Assembly (NCBI GenBank): GCA_002786385.1
Contig: PGCN01000025.1
Location: forward strand, 1 to 64,000
Reading direction: 5' to 3'
DNA length: 64,000 nucleotides
Origin: Flavobacterium sp. FEMGT703F
Lineage (GTDB): Bacteria; Bacteroidota; Bacteroidia; Flavobacteriales; Flavobacteriaceae
Of this stretch, positions 16,968-26,395 are shown one piece after another (position 1 is the first letter of the stretch; the number at the start of each line of letters is the position of its first letter). Below the pieces are notes generated by a model. The model searched no databases, had not been told where the DNA came from, and worked only from the letters and a program-made list of their open reading frames with translations. A program made the translations under genes and the position numbers.

Positions 16968-16983
16968 CGTTCCACGTGAAACT
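16968..16983. promoter_or_regulatory. parS-like centromere site 2
   Basis: CGTTCCACGTGAAACT keeps the GTTnCACGTGAAAC core and differs from the consensus only at the two outer bases (14 of 16). It lies in the 76-base gap between mnmG and the methyltransferase gene. Confidence 0.75.
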
Positions 16984-17015
16984 AACTTTGCCAAGCCTTG
17001 CCAATTAAGAGTTCT

Positions 17016-17861
17016 ATGAGTTTTCAAAACAATATTTTTTTTCAAAAAGTCAAAGATTATTCGGTTTCTAAAGAAATTTTCGAATTGCACCACAATCCCG
17101 AATACGATCTTTTAATGACCTTTCCCAAACCAAGTTTGGACAAATTACCGTCTTATTACGAAAGCGACGATTATATTTCACATACCGATGGGAAGCGATC
17201 CTTATTTGAAAGAGTGTATCATTTCATCAAAGGCATTGCCTTGAAAAATAAATTGAAATTAATTAATGCACAATCGGCTAAAGGAAAATTATTAGACATT
17301 GGTGCGGGAACAGGCGATTTTTTAGTAGTAGCCAAAAACGACGGTTGGAATATTACCGGAATTGAGCCTAGTGCAAAAGCCAAAGGAATTGCTATCAACA
17401 AAGGTGTGAACTTTGCCGATAGTTTATCAGATTTAGAAAGCCATTCTTTCGACATTATTACCATGTGGCATGTATTAGAACACGTTCCAAATTTAGAAGA
17501 CTATTTATCCGAGTTAAAAAGATTAATTAAACCAACCGGTACCATAATTATTGCCGTGCCAAATTTTAAATCGTTTGATGCTAATTTTTATGGCAGACAT
17601 TGGGCGGCTTATGATGTGCCGAGACACATTTGGCATTTCTCCAAAACGGCTATTGAAAAATTATTTGAAGAAAAAGGAATTCAATTAACAGCTGTTTTGC
17701 CAATGAAGTTTGATAGTTTTTATGTGAGCTTGCTGTCTGAAAAATACAAAACCGGTCGTATGAATTTCATTAGGGCTTTTTTCGTCGGTTTGAAGTCAAA
17801 TCTCAACGGAAAGAAAACAAAAGAGTATTCTTCGCATATTTATATCCTAAAAAATCAATAA
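17016..17861 (+). CDS. Class I SAM-dependent methyltransferase
   Basis: A 281-residue protein with a Rossmann-type methyltransferase core. Motif I is LLDIGAGTGDF (about 91-101), the acidic residue after strand 2 is in GIEPSAKA, and motif IV is FDIITMWHVLEHV. The C-terminal part (NFYGRHWAAYDVPRHIWHFSKTAIEKLFEEKG) resembles methyltransferases often found near cell-surface or ubiquinone-like pathways, but the substrate cannot be named. A TTG-started frame opens 18 bases earlier; the ATG at 17016 gives MSFQNNIFF and is preferred. Confidence 0.82.
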   Translation: MSFQNNIFFQKVKDYSVSKEIFELHHNPEYDLLMTFPKPSLDKLPSYYESDDYISHTDGKRSLFERVYHFIKGIALKNKLKLINAQSAKGKLLDIGAGTGDFLVVAKNDGWNITGIEPSAKAKGIAINKGVNFADSLSDLESHSFDIITMWHVLEHVPNLEDYLSELKRLIKPTGTIIIAVPNFKSFDANFYGRHWAAYDVPRHIWHFSKTAIEKLFEEKGIQLTAVLPMKFDSFYVSLLSEKYKTGRMNFIRAFFVGLKSNLNGKKTKEYSSHIYILKNQ

Positions 17862-17967
17862 AATTGAAATAAATTAGCATGTTTTAACGAAATCGCTTCC
17901 GGTTAAGCTCTTGGTTTACTAAAACAGGATGCTCGCTTAAATCGCTTTATTTGAAGCCAATTTCAAT

Positions 17968-17990
17968 AATGCTATATTATAGCATTTTTA
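17968..17990 (+). terminator. Probable terminator downstream of the methyltransferase
   Basis: AATGCTATA and TATAGCATT form an almost perfect palindrome followed by TTTTTA. It lies about 105 bases after the stop. The rest of the 17862-18137 gap is AT-rich and shows no gene. Confidence 0.6.
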
Positions 17991-18057
17991 AATTCAATAA
18001 TTAAAAGCTATTCTGGTTTTCAGCCTTTTTTTCAGCCTAATTATTGTCTTTATTTTA

Positions 18058-18065
18058 TATTTTTG
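18058..18065 (+). promoter_or_regulatory. -7 box upstream of the OmpH/Skp-like gene
   Basis: TATTTTTG matches TAnnTTTG, about 72 bases before the start codon. No well-placed TTG lies upstream, so the assignment is tentative. Confidence 0.4.
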
Positions 18066-18137
18066 AAACGAAAAATTAATTTATCTAAACCATAGTGAAA
18101 TTGTAAATTCACTTGTACCAAAAATCAATTCTATATC

Positions 18138-18716
18138 ATGAGTAAAAAAACAGTTATCCTTTTTGCATTGGCCATCTCATTTCTATCATGCAATAAAACG
18201 ACAGAAGTAAAAGAATTCAAAACAGCCTATATCGATACTTCTAAATTGATGGAAGAATCAACAGAAGCCAAAGACATCGCCGAAAAATACAAAGACAAAT
18301 CCAAAGTTATGGGTAGCCAATTGGAAGTGGAAGTGAATCGTTTCAAATCAGAAGCGGCTAATTTTCAAAAAAATGCACAGGCTAACGGACAAGTCTGGGC
18401 ACAACAAAAAGGAGCCGAATTACAAAGAAGAGAACAAGAATTAAGCTACGCGCAACAAGCGATGTTACAACAATTACAAAGCGAAAGCGGAGTTGAAATG
18501 GATTCATTAGTAAGTACTTACAGAAAAGTAATCAAAGAATACGGTAAAGACAAAGGCTATGATTACATCTACGGAACCGGAGATATTGCCTCTGTACTAT
18601 ATGCTAAAGACAGTTATGATATCACCAAAGAAATCATCAAATTAGTGAACGAAAAATACAAGTCTGCCGACAAAAAAGAAGAAAAACCGGCAGCTAAAAA
18701 AGAGGAAAAGAAATAA
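18138..18716 (+). CDS. OmpH/Skp-family periplasmic lipoprotein
   Basis: A 192-residue protein with a lipoprotein signal (MSKKTVILFALAISFLSC, lipobox LSC at 16-18). A Skp/OmpH-like region follows: the opening TAYIDTSKLMEES, a long central coiled coil (about 45-130), and a closing EYGKDKGYDYIYGTGDIASVLYAKDSYDITKEIIKLVN. The Lys/Glu/Ala-rich tail (DKKEEKPAAKKEEKK) is probably disordered. Skp proteins are chaperones for outer-membrane proteins. A lipid anchor is not standard for Skp but fits Bacteroidetes relatives. Single gene with its own terminator. Confidence 0.85.
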   Translation: MSKKTVILFALAISFLSCNKTTEVKEFKTAYIDTSKLMEESTEAKDIAEKYKDKSKVMGSQLEVEVNRFKSEAANFQKNAQANGQVWAQQKGAELQRREQELSYAQQAMLQQLQSESGVEMDSLVSTYRKVIKEYGKDKGYDYIYGTGDIASVLYAKDSYDITKEIIKLVNEKYKSADKKEEKPAAKKEEKK

Positions 18717-18737
18717 ATTGCTATCCTAACCAATCTT

Positions 18738-18765
18738 CAAAGCGTCTTTTTTAAGGCGCTTTTTT
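18738..18765 (+). terminator. Terminator after the OmpH-like gene
   Basis: AAAGCGTCTT and AAGGCGCTTT pair over ten bases with one G-T pair, around a TTTT loop, followed by a T-run. The helicase promoter begins immediately after it. Confidence 0.82.
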
Positions 18766-18766
18766 G

Positions 18767-18797
18767 TTGTGTATTGAAACACAATGCTTTACATTTG
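18767..18797 (+). promoter_or_regulatory. Promoter of the PIF1-like helicase gene
   Basis: TTG (18767-18769), a 20-base spacer and TACATTTG (18790-18797) match the flavobacterial -33/-7 promoter pattern exactly. The ATG is 23 bases downstream of the -7 box. Confidence 0.7.
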
Positions 18798-18819
18798 TAT
18801 AAGATAAAACTTATAAGCC

Positions 18820-21090
18820 ATGAAATCTGTAACTGCCGAAGCCCGATATGTATTGCAATTTATCAACCAAACCAATTGCTCTGTTTTTTTAACGGGAAAA
18901 GCCGGTACCGGCAAGACAACTTTACTTAAAGAAATCATTCAAACGACTCACAAAAATACAGTCGTTGTAGCGCCAACCGGGATAGCCGCATTGAATGCAG
19001 GAGGCGTTACGATTCACTCTATGTTCCAGTTGCCGTTCGGGGGTTTTTTACCCGATAATTCTTCGCCTCAATTCACGGATTCATCTAAGTTTGAAAGCCG
19101 ATTAACGCTTCGAAGACACTTCAAAATGAGCGGCTTAAAAAAGGCAGTAATTCGCAATATGGAATTGCTGATTATTGATGAAGTCAGTATGCTTCGTGCT
19201 GATTTATTGGACGCCATGGATTTTATGATGCAAACTGTCCGCAAAAACAACCAAGCTTTCGGAGGAGTACAAGTGTTATTTGTTGGCGATTTGCTCCAAT
19301 TGCCGCCGGTGATACGAGAGGACGAATGGCGAACGTTAAGCCGATACTACAAAGGAAAATTCTTTTTTCATGCGCATGTCATCGAGAAAAGTCCACCAAT
19401 TTACATCGAATTGTCTAAGATTTTCCGCCAAACAGATGATACTTTTATTTCGGTCTTGAATAACCTGAGAGTCAACAAGATTACCGCGAAGGACATTCAA
19501 GTTTTAAACCAATTCTTCCAACCTAAATTCGATTTAAAAGCCAACAAAGGTTACATCACTCTAACTACGCATAATCACAAAGCTGATACGATTAATGCAC
19601 AATCTTTAGCCGATTTAGAAGGAGAAATTTTTGTGTATCGGTCGGATGTAATAGGCGACTTTCCGGATAAAATTTTCCCACTGGAAGAAAAACTTGAATT
19701 GAAAGTCGGCGCTCAAATCATGTTCATCAAAAACGACAGCACTCCGGAAAAGAAATTTTTCAACGGAAAAATGGGGATTATCCAAACCTTGTCGGAGCGT
19801 GAAATTTGGGTGCATTTTCCGGAAGAAAATATGACAATTGAAGTCGAAAAATACGTTTGGGAAAACATCCGATATACTGTAAACGAAAACACCAAAGAGA
19901 TAGAAGAGGAAGTTTTAGGCACTTTTACCCATTATCCCATTAAATTGGCTTGGGCGATTACGGTACACAAAAGCCAAGGATTAACCTTTGAAAAAGCAGC
20001 TCTGGATGTAGCCGATGTTTTTTTGCCTGGGCAGGCCTATGTGGCTTTGTCGCGTTTGCGTTCATTAAATGGCCTCGTATTGCTTTCTCCGTTGCAAATG
20101 AATGGAATTTCCAGCGACCAAGAAGTGATGAATTACGCTTCTAACAAGGCAGAAAGCGTAACCTTAGAAAATACGTTACACAAAGAAACCAAAAATTTTA
20201 TCCGTAACTACCTGATGACCGCTTTCGATTGGTCGGTATTGCTCCAAGAATGGCGCAATCATTTATACAGCTACAATGAAAAAACGGATTTATCGTTCAA
20301 AACCCAACACAAAGATTGGGCAATTAAGCAATGGGAAACCTTGCAACAGCTAACCGATCCGTCACACAAATTTATCGCGCAACTCAATAAATTATTTTCG
20401 GAAGAGGTTGATTTTCATTTTATTAAAAACAGAATTTTTTCGGCTTACGATTACTTTTTTCCGATACTTGATCAATTAACACACGACATTCTCTGGCAGC
20501 TGGAAGAAGTAATCCGAATGAAAAAAGCCAAAGCTTATTTTGAAGAATTAATCGTGCTGGAAGAACTCCAAACCAAAGCAGTAATCCGATTGATGAAAGC
20601 CAAACAATTGATAGCAACTGTAGCCAATGGTGAAACCATCTCCAAAGAAAGCCTGTCTTCGGAAGCAATCAAAACCTATCGATTTACTAAAGCAGAAACT
20701 GTTCGTCAAGCCTATAAAAACAGTCATCTTTCGCTGATAGACGAAGAAGAACCATCGCGTTACGCCAAAAAGAAAAAGCAAAAAGAACCGAAAAAATCTA
20801 CGGTTCAAGAAACCTACGAACTTTGGCTGCAACAGTATACCATAAAAGAAATTGCAGCCGTCAGAAAGTTAACAGTCCAAACCATCAGCTCGCATTTAGC
20901 CAAATTAATCGAGACAGAAACTATAGCCATTTCAGCCATATTGCCGGAGGACAAGATAGCAGCCTTAGCCCAAGCCTTCAAAGATCACAAAGAAGAATCG
21001 TTGGGCAGTTTAAAAGAAAAATACGGAGACGAATTTACTTGGGACGAATTGAAAATGTACCAAGCGGCCAGAAAAAGTGGTTTAACTTAA
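18820..21090 (+). CDS. PIF1-like superfamily 1 helicase with C-terminal HTH domain
   Basis: A 756-residue protein. Walker A is FLTGKAGTGKTTLLKE (about 23-38) and Walker B is LLIIDEVSMLRADLLDAMD. The later SF1B motifs include WAITVHKSQGLTFEKAALD and AYVALSRLRSLNGLVLLSPL, which are typical of PIF1/RecD-type DNA helicases. After a basic linker (YAKKKKQKEPKKS) the C-terminus has a helix-turn-helix like the helicase-associated HTH_40 type (ETYELWLQQYTIKEIAAVRKL, then TVQTISSHLAKLIE). It probably acts in replication or repair. Its last nine bases overlap the convergent DoxX-like gene. Confidence 0.9.
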   Translation: MKSVTAEARYVLQFINQTNCSVFLTGKAGTGKTTLLKEIIQTTHKNTVVVAPTGIAALNAGGVTIHSMFQLPFGGFLPDNSSPQFTDSSKFESRLTLRRHFKMSGLKKAVIRNMELLIIDEVSMLRADLLDAMDFMMQTVRKNNQAFGGVQVLFVGDLLQLPPVIREDEWRTLSRYYKGKFFFHAHVIEKSPPIYIELSKIFRQTDDTFISVLNNLRVNKITAKDIQVLNQFFQPKFDLKANKGYITLTTHNHKADTINAQSLADLEGEIFVYRSDVIGDFPDKIFPLEEKLELKVGAQIMFIKNDSTPEKKFFNGKMGIIQTLSEREIWVHFPEENMTIEVEKYVWENIRYTVNENTKEIEEEVLGTFTHYPIKLAWAITVHKSQGLTFEKAALDVADVFLPGQAYVALSRLRSLNGLVLLSPLQMNGISSDQEVMNYASNKAESVTLENTLHKETKNFIRNYLMTAFDWSVLLQEWRNHLYSYNEKTDLSFKTQHKDWAIKQWETLQQLTDPSHKFIAQLNKLFSEEVDFHFIKNRIFSAYDYFFPILDQLTHDILWQLEEVIRMKKAKAYFEELIVLEELQTKAVIRLMKAKQLIATVANGETISKESLSSEAIKTYRFTKAETVRQAYKNSHLSLIDEEEPSRYAKKKKQKEPKKSTVQETYELWLQQYTIKEIAAVRKLTVQTISSHLAKLIETETIAISAILPEDKIAALAQAFKDHKEESLGSLKEKYGDEFTWDELKMYQAARKSGLT

Positions 21091-21465
21091 CCACCAAACG
21101 GCTAAAACCGAAGGCACAAAGTAAATGGCAATCGTACGCGCACCGTCGTAATCTTTAGCCAAGCGTTGCCCTAAAAGCAAGAAGATTAAAGTCACCGACG
21201 AAAAAATCGCGCCATACAATCCCCAAGTTTTGCCGCCGTTAACACATAATTCAACGCAGCCGACCAAAGTAAAAACGCCGGTAATCAACTCCAAAACGAG
21301 TATAATGAACAAGGCCAAAGGCACATTGTTTTTTAAAATGGTTTGGGCAAAATGACCTTTCAACCATTCAACGTTGCCTTTCCAGGCAAATACTTTATCA
21401 TAAGCCGATTGTACAAAGGTAACCGCTAAAAAAAGTAAGACTAAAATAGAGGCAGTATTGTTCAT
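21082..21465 (-). CDS. DoxX-like integral membrane protein
   Basis: A 127-residue protein with four hydrophobic helices (about 5-22, 47-68, 80-100 and 108-126) and the family-like opening LAVTFVQSAYDKVFAW. It resembles small DoxX/DoxD relatives, but no redox motif proves a function. It starts four bases after the holB stop on the same strand, so the two are probably co-transcribed. Its 3' end overlaps the helicase gene by nine bases. Confidence 0.7.
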   Translation of the reverse strand: MNNTASILVLLFLAVTFVQSAYDKVFAWKGNVEWLKGHFAQTILKNNVPLALFIILVLELITGVFTLVGCVELCVNGGKTWGLYGAIFSSVTLIFLLLGQRLAKDYDGARTIAIYFVPSVLAVWWLS

Positions 21466-21469
21466 GGGT

Positions 21470-22618
21470 TTAATTTTTATGGATTAATCGTGTTAGTTTT
21501 ATAGACAAATCAGTTAATATAATCTTAGCGTTTCCGTTACGCTCAATGTGATACGAAGCATCGGAAAGCTCTTTGAAAATTTCAGTGATATTATTTCCGG
21601 TGACAAAGGGAGCGAATTTTTCCAATTTAAAACCTGCTACATCAGGTTCCAAATACACCAATTTTTCGGTTTGGTAATTCAGCAATAACGCTTGGCGAAA
21701 CAAATCGGTGCAATACGCCAAAAATTGTTTTTGGCCTTCGCGACCAATAGTGGCCAATTCTTCGCTCCAGGAAATCAAATCCTGAATAGCCGAAGCATTT
21801 CCCTTGGCTCTGAACGCCGCTCGAACCCAATCTACAAACCATTTCTCAAACGGAAAATCGTTGTTATCATTGTTCAAAATGTGAATGGCCTTGTTGTAAT
21901 TGCCTTGCGATAAATGGGCCACTTTCAAAGCCGAAGGTTCATCTAAAAAATACTTTTCGCGCATGGCTTTGGCAATCACAGCTTCAGGCAAAGCCCCAAA
22001 ATGCAATACTTGGCAACGGGAACGAATGGTTTGAATGATGTCTTCCTCGTTTTCAGAAATTAAAATGAAAAGCGTTTTATCCGACGGTTCTTCTAAAAGT
22101 TTAAGCAATTTGTTCGAGGCTTCGATGTTCATTTTTTCCACCATCCAAACAATCATTACTTTGTAACCGCCTTCGTAAGATTTTAAGGCTAACGATTTTA
22201 GAATATCCTGCGCATCTTCTACGCGAATCATTCCCTGCTTTTTTTCTACGCCCAAATGTTTGTACCAATCGAACAAACTTCCGTAGGGATTTTTTAAAAC
22301 AAAGGCACGCCAATCGGCGATAAAATCAGCACTTTTAGGTTTCGATTTTACGTCTTCGTTGGCTACATTCGGATAAATAAAATGTAAATCGGGATGCGAT
22401 AAGGTTTGGAATTTCAAGTTACAACTTTCGTTGCCGCCCGAGTTTTCCATACCCGAATTCAGACACAAAACATACTGTGCATAAGCAATAGCCATCGGCA
22501 ATGTGCCGCAACCCTCCGGACCAACAAACAATTGCGCGTGCGGAATTCTTCCCGAAGAAGCGCTTTGCATCAAATGGTTTTTGAGGTATTCCTGACCGAG
22601 TATTTCTGAAAACTGCAT
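21470..22618 (-). CDS. holB: DNA polymerase III delta-prime subunit
   Basis: A clamp-loader subunit of about 382 residues. It has the AAA+ opening FSEILGQEYLKNHLMQSASSGRIPHAQLFVGPEGCGTLPMA, in which the P-loop is degenerate (GPEGCGT), as in other delta-prime proteins. GGYKVMIVWMVEKMNIEASNKLLKLLEEPS and the SRC motif (IRSRCQVLHF) follow. The usual zinc-module cysteines are reduced: I see only two in the expected stretch. The upstream in-frame ATG at 22636 adds MRYICS; the ATG at 22618 (MQFSEILGQ) fits the family better. Confidence 0.9.
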   Translation of the reverse strand: MQFSEILGQEYLKNHLMQSASSGRIPHAQLFVGPEGCGTLPMAIAYAQYVLCLNSGMENSGGNESCNLKFQTLSHPDLHFIYPNVANEDVKSKPKSADFIADWRAFVLKNPYGSLFDWYKHLGVEKKQGMIRVEDAQDILKSLALKSYEGGYKVMIVWMVEKMNIEASNKLLKLLEEPSDKTLFILISENEEDIIQTIRSRCQVLHFGALPEAVIAKAMREKYFLDEPSALKVAHLSQGNYNKAIHILNNDNNDFPFEKWFVDWVRAAFRAKGNASAIQDLISWSEELATIGREGQKQFLAYCTDLFRQALLLNYQTEKLVYLEPDVAGFKLEKFAPFVTGNNITEIFKELSDASYHIERNGNAKIILTDLSIKLTRLIHKN

Positions 22619-22816
22619 AGAGCAAATATAGCGCAATTTTTTTCCTAATAGAAAATCAAATTTCAGCCATTACACTACGGCCGCCATAAATCGGCTCAAT
22701 CTGTAATAACCGATAGCTGTTTCAGTATATTCTTGAAAATAAATTGCTTAAGTCTTAAAAAATCCTTAAAAAACATCGATAAAAGCTACAAAAAGAACGG
22801 TAAAATTAAATTTTAC

Positions 22817-22824
22817 TATATTTG
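22817..22824 (+). promoter_or_regulatory. -7 box of pgk
   Basis: TATATTTG matches TAnnTTTG and lies 28 bases before the pgk ATG at 22853. No clear TTG is found at the expected upstream distance. Confidence 0.5.
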
Positions 22825-22852
22825 CACGGATTCAAAACCTTTATCATTTCCA

Positions 22853-24040
22853 ATGAAAACATTACAAGATTTCAATTTTAACGCCAAAAAAGCCATTATT
22901 CGAGTTGATTTTAACGTGCCTTTAGACGAGCATTTTAACGTAACAGATGCCAATCGTATTGAAGCAGCAAAACCAACTATCGATAGAATTTTGGCCGACG
23001 GCGGAAGCGTTATCTTGATGTCGCATTTGGGAAGACCAAAAGGAAAACAAGATCAATTTTCACTAAGACACATCGTTTCTAAAGCCTCAGAAGTTTTAGG
23101 TATTCCGGTTCTTTTTGCTGAGGATTGTCGCGGAACAGTGGCACAAAATGCTGCTCAAAATTTGAAACCCGGACAAGTACTGTTGTTGGAAAATCTCCGT
23201 TTTTATGCAGAAGAAGAAGCCGGCGATGTGAATTTCGCTAAAGAATTAGCTTCGTTAGGTGACATTTATGTGAATGATGCTTTCGGAACAGCCCACAGAG
23301 CGCACGCTTCCACAACGATTATTGCTCAATTTTTCCCAACCGATAAGTGTTTTGGTTTGCTTTTAGCCAAAGAAATTGACAGCTTAAACAGAGTGTTAAA
23401 TAACTCCGTAAAACCGGTGACCGCTGTTTTAGGAGGTTCAAAAGTTTCTTCGAAAATCACCGTAATCGAAAATATTTTAGACAAAGTAGACCACATGATT
23501 ATTGGCGGTGGAATGACGTTTACTTTCGTGAAAGCTTTGGGCGGAAAGATAGGTGATTCTATTTGTGAAGATGACAAACAAGAATTAGCCTTGGAAATTT
23601 TGCGTTTGGCCAAAGAAAAAAATGTACAAATCCATATTCCGGTTGATGTGGTAGCTGCCGATGCTTTTGCCAACGATGCCAACACTCAAATTGTTGACGT
23701 TCGTGAAATTCCCGACGGTTGGCAAGGTTTGGATGCCGGACCAAAATCGTTGGAGCATTTCAAAAAAGTCATCATGGATTCTAAAACAATTCTTTGGAAC
23801 GGACCATTAGGCGTTTTTGAAATGGAAACCTTTGCCAAAGGAACGATCACATTAGGTAATTTTATAGCCGAGTCAACAGCCAACGGCGCTTTCTCTTTAG
23901 TGGGCGGAGGCGATTCGGTTGCAGCTGTAAAACAATTCGGATTAGAAGACAAAATGAGTTATGTTTCTACCGGAGGCGGTGCTATGCTGGAGATGTTAGA
24001 AGGAAGAGTTTTACCCGGAATTGCAGCCATTTTAGACTAA
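22853..24040 (+). CDS. pgk: Phosphoglycerate kinase
   Basis: A 395-residue glycolytic enzyme exchanging phosphate between 1,3-bisphosphoglycerate and ADP. Family signatures are [10 protein letters not shown] near the N-terminus, [58 protein letters not shown] and the nucleotide-binding GGGDSVAAV. The frame is open back to 22733, but the promoter lies inside that stretch. [20 protein letters not shown] is the normal start. Confidence 0.97.
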   Translation: MKTLQDFNFNAKKAIIRVDFNVPLDEHFNVTDANRIEAAKPTIDRILADGGSVILMSHLGRPKGKQDQFSLRHIVSKASEVLGIPVLFAEDCRGTVAQNAAQNLKPGQVLLLENLRFYAEEEAGDVNFAKELASLGDIYVNDAFGTAHRAHASTTIIAQFFPTDKCFGLLLAKEIDSLNRVLNNSVKPVTAVLGGSKVSSKITVIENILDKVDHMIIGGGMTFTFVKALGGKIGDSICEDDKQELALEILRLAKEKNVQIHIPVDVVAADAFANDANTQIVDVREIPDGWQGLDAGPKSLEHFKKVIMDSKTILWNGPLGVFEMETFAKGTITLGNFIAESTANGAFSLVGGGDSVAAVKQFGLEDKMSYVSTGGGAMLEMLEGRVLPGIAAILD

Positions 24041-24128
24041 ATATCCGGTAACACAATAAAAGACAATTAATTGCGTTATTAATTGGTTAATTAATAACAA
24101 CACAAATACCACAAAACAAACAAGACTT

Positions 24129-26357
24129 ATGACTGTAAAAAAAATAACGTCTTTGGCTTTAATTTTACTTTCCTCGGCAGTTTTTGCCCAAGATTCTATT
24201 ATTAAAGTACCTATCAAAAAGACGCCGCTTACCCAACGACAATATCTCGATTCCATCAAAGCTACTTTTGTACACGATAACATTGCCCAATGTATCGACA
24301 GCATGTGGATGAAGGAATTGGCAAGTTTGGACTTGTATGAGGAATTGACTTTAGACATCAAAAACATCAATGTTGATGAAAAGGTGGACTACGAATTACC
24401 GACCGAACTTTTAAAAGAACGACTTAAAAAGTTAGACGAAAAATCGCCGTTCAACATCGAGTATAATGTTGGTTTAGAAAACGTAATCAAATCGTTTTTG
24501 AAAAACAGAAAGCGCTCTTTCGAAAGATTGATGGGTATTTCTCAATTCTATTTTCCTTTGTTTGAAGAAGCTTTAGCGGCTCAGAATATTCCATTAGAAA
24601 TCAAATATTTATCGGTGGTAGAATCAGCTCTTAATCCAAGAGCGGTTTCACGTGTTGGCGCTACCGGTTTATGGCAGTTCATGTACCAAACCGGAAAACA
24701 ATACGGTTTGAAAGTTGATACTTATGCCGATGACCGAAGAGATCCGTTAAAAGCAAGTGCTGCTGCAGCCCAATACATGAAAAACATGTATGCCATTTTT
24801 GGCGATTGGGATTTGGTTTTGGCCTCTTACAATACCGGTCCGGGTAACGTAGCTAAAGCGATTCGTCGTTCAGGCGGAAAGCAAAACTACTGGAACATCA
24901 GACCGTATTTGCATAAAGAAACCCAAGGGTATGTACCGGCATTTTTAGCTACGATGTACATTTTTGAATACCACAAAGAACACGGCATCAAACCGGACAG
25001 GTCTATTGCGAATCATTTTGCAACCGATACAGTGATGATTAAAAAGTCACTGACGTTCAAACAACTTTCAGAATTGTTAGATGTTTCAGTAGCGGAACTT
25101 CAGTTTTTGAACCCGACTTACAAAAGAGAAGAAATACCGTTTATCACCGGAGAAAGTCATTTCTTAAGATTGCCGGTAGATAAAATCGCCGTCTTTACTT
25201 CTAATGAAGAGAAGATTTACGCTTATGCAGATTACGAATCCAGCCGAAGAGAAAAGCCATTTCAATCGATGTTGGCTTCCAGAGATTCAATCGGTTCTTC
25301 CAAAATTAAATACCACAAGGTTCGTCGTGGTGATAGCTTAAGTGAGATTTCAGACAAATACGGTATTTCATTGTCGGATTTAAAGAAATGGAACCGCTTA
25401 AGAAGCAACAAAGCGCCTTTAGGCAGAAGTTTGAAAATTTACACCAACGAAAACACAGCGGTAGCAGTAACTTCTAAACATACTACTAAAGATACTGCAT
25501 CAATAGCTGCAGCTTCCTCATCTAATAAAATTTTCAAAGAGGAAAAAGTGGTTAGCTATAAAGATGTAGTCAAGTATTACCGAGTGAAAAGCGGCGATAA
25601 CTTAGGCGAGATCTCGGATAAGTACGGTGTTTCTGTAGCAGAAATTAAAAAATGGAACAAGTTAAAAAGCAATAATATCGCTCTTGGAGCCAGTTTGAAA
25701 ATTATCAAAAATGAGCGTGTAGTTACTACTGTCAGAAAAGAAGTTAAAGCGGATAAAATAGAAACAGCAGTTGCTTCCAACGACAACAACACCGAAGGCA
25801 ATACCCAAGCTTCAGATTTTTATGAAGTACAAAAAGGAGATAATTTGTTCAGCATTGCCAAAAAATTCAATGTCAGCATTGAAGATTTAAAAAAATGGAA
25901 CAACCTCGAGGATTTAAATGTGCAATTAGGTTCGAAATTGGCCTTGGCTAACAAAGAAGAATCAGCCATAGCCGAAGCTCCGAAAACAGAAACTAAAATC
26001 GTAGAACACAAAGTTAAAAAAGGCGAATACTTAGGCACCATTGCTAAAAAATACAATGTAACTGTAGCCGAAATTAAAGAATGGAACAGTTTAGAAGATA
26101 ACAATGTAAAATTGGGCGAAACCTTAATTGTTTCTAAAAAAGAAGTAGCAGTTAGCGAAGCTAAATCCTCTAAAAAAGAGGACATAGCCGCCAACGAAAG
26201 AAGTGAAGCCAAATTGTACTACGTTAAAAAAGGCGACTCACTGTTCAGCATTGCTAAAAAATATCCGGGTGTAACCATATCCGACATTAAAAAATGGAAC
26301 GGCATCAAAAACGAAAGTTTAAAGCCGGGGATGAAGTTGAAAATTAACAACGGTTAA
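24129..26357 (+). CDS. MltD-type lytic transglycosylase with five LysM domains
   Basis: A 742-residue secreted peptidoglycan-cleaving enzyme. It has a signal peptide (residues 1-20, ending VFAQ), an MltD-like N-terminal region and an SLT domain. The catalytic Glu lies in LSVVESALNPRAVSRVGATG (about 161-180), with LWQFM, SYNTGPGNV and YVPAFLATMYIF further on. Five LysM peptidoglycan-binding repeats begin near residues 396, 484, 564, 627 and 696. They are separated by Ser/Thr/Lys/Glu-rich linkers. E. coli MltD has fewer LysM domains; long arrays are common in Bacteroidetes. DUF4837 follows. Confidence 0.93.
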   Translation: MTVKKITSLALILLSSAVFAQDSIIKVPIKKTPLTQRQYLDSIKATFVHDNIAQCIDSMWMKELASLDLYEELTLDIKNINVDEKVDYELPTELLKERLKKLDEKSPFNIEYNVGLENVIKSFLKNRKRSFERLMGISQFYFPLFEEALAAQNIPLEIKYLSVVESALNPRAVSRVGATGLWQFMYQTGKQYGLKVDTYADDRRDPLKASAAAAQYMKNMYAIFGDWDLVLASYNTGPGNVAKAIRRSGGKQNYWNIRPYLHKETQGYVPAFLATMYIFEYHKEHGIKPDRSIANHFATDTVMIKKSLTFKQLSELLDVSVAELQFLNPTYKREEIPFITGESHFLRLPVDKIAVFTSNEEKIYAYADYESSRREKPFQSMLASRDSIGSSKIKYHKVRRGDSLSEISDKYGISLSDLKKWNRLRSNKAPLGRSLKIYTNENTAVAVTSKHTTKDTASIAAASSSNKIFKEEKVVSYKDVVKYYRVKSGDNLGEISDKYGVSVAEIKKWNKLKSNNIALGASLKIIKNERVVTTVRKEVKADKIETAVASNDNNTEGNTQASDFYEVQKGDNLFSIAKKFNVSIEDLKKWNNLEDLNVQLGSKLALANKEESAIAEAPKTETKIVEHKVKKGEYLGTIAKKYNVTVAEIKEWNSLEDNNVKLGETLIVSKKEVAVSEAKSSKKEDIAANERSEAKLYYVKKGDSLFSIAKKYPGVTISDIKKWNGIKNESLKPGMKLKINNG

Positions 26358-26372
26358 TCCGAAAATCTTCTC

Positions 26373-26380
26373 TAAATTTG
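26373..26380 (+). promoter_or_regulatory. -7 box of the DUF4837 gene
   Basis: TAAATTTG matches TAnnTTTG and lies 15 bases before the ATG at 26396. The gene may therefore be transcribed separately from mltD. Confidence 0.45.
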
Positions 26381-26395
26381 GGTTTTATTTCAGTT

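Noticed and set aside
22733..22852. Upstream start for pgk
   Set aside because: The extension contains the predicted -7 box and no similarity to phosphoglycerate kinase.
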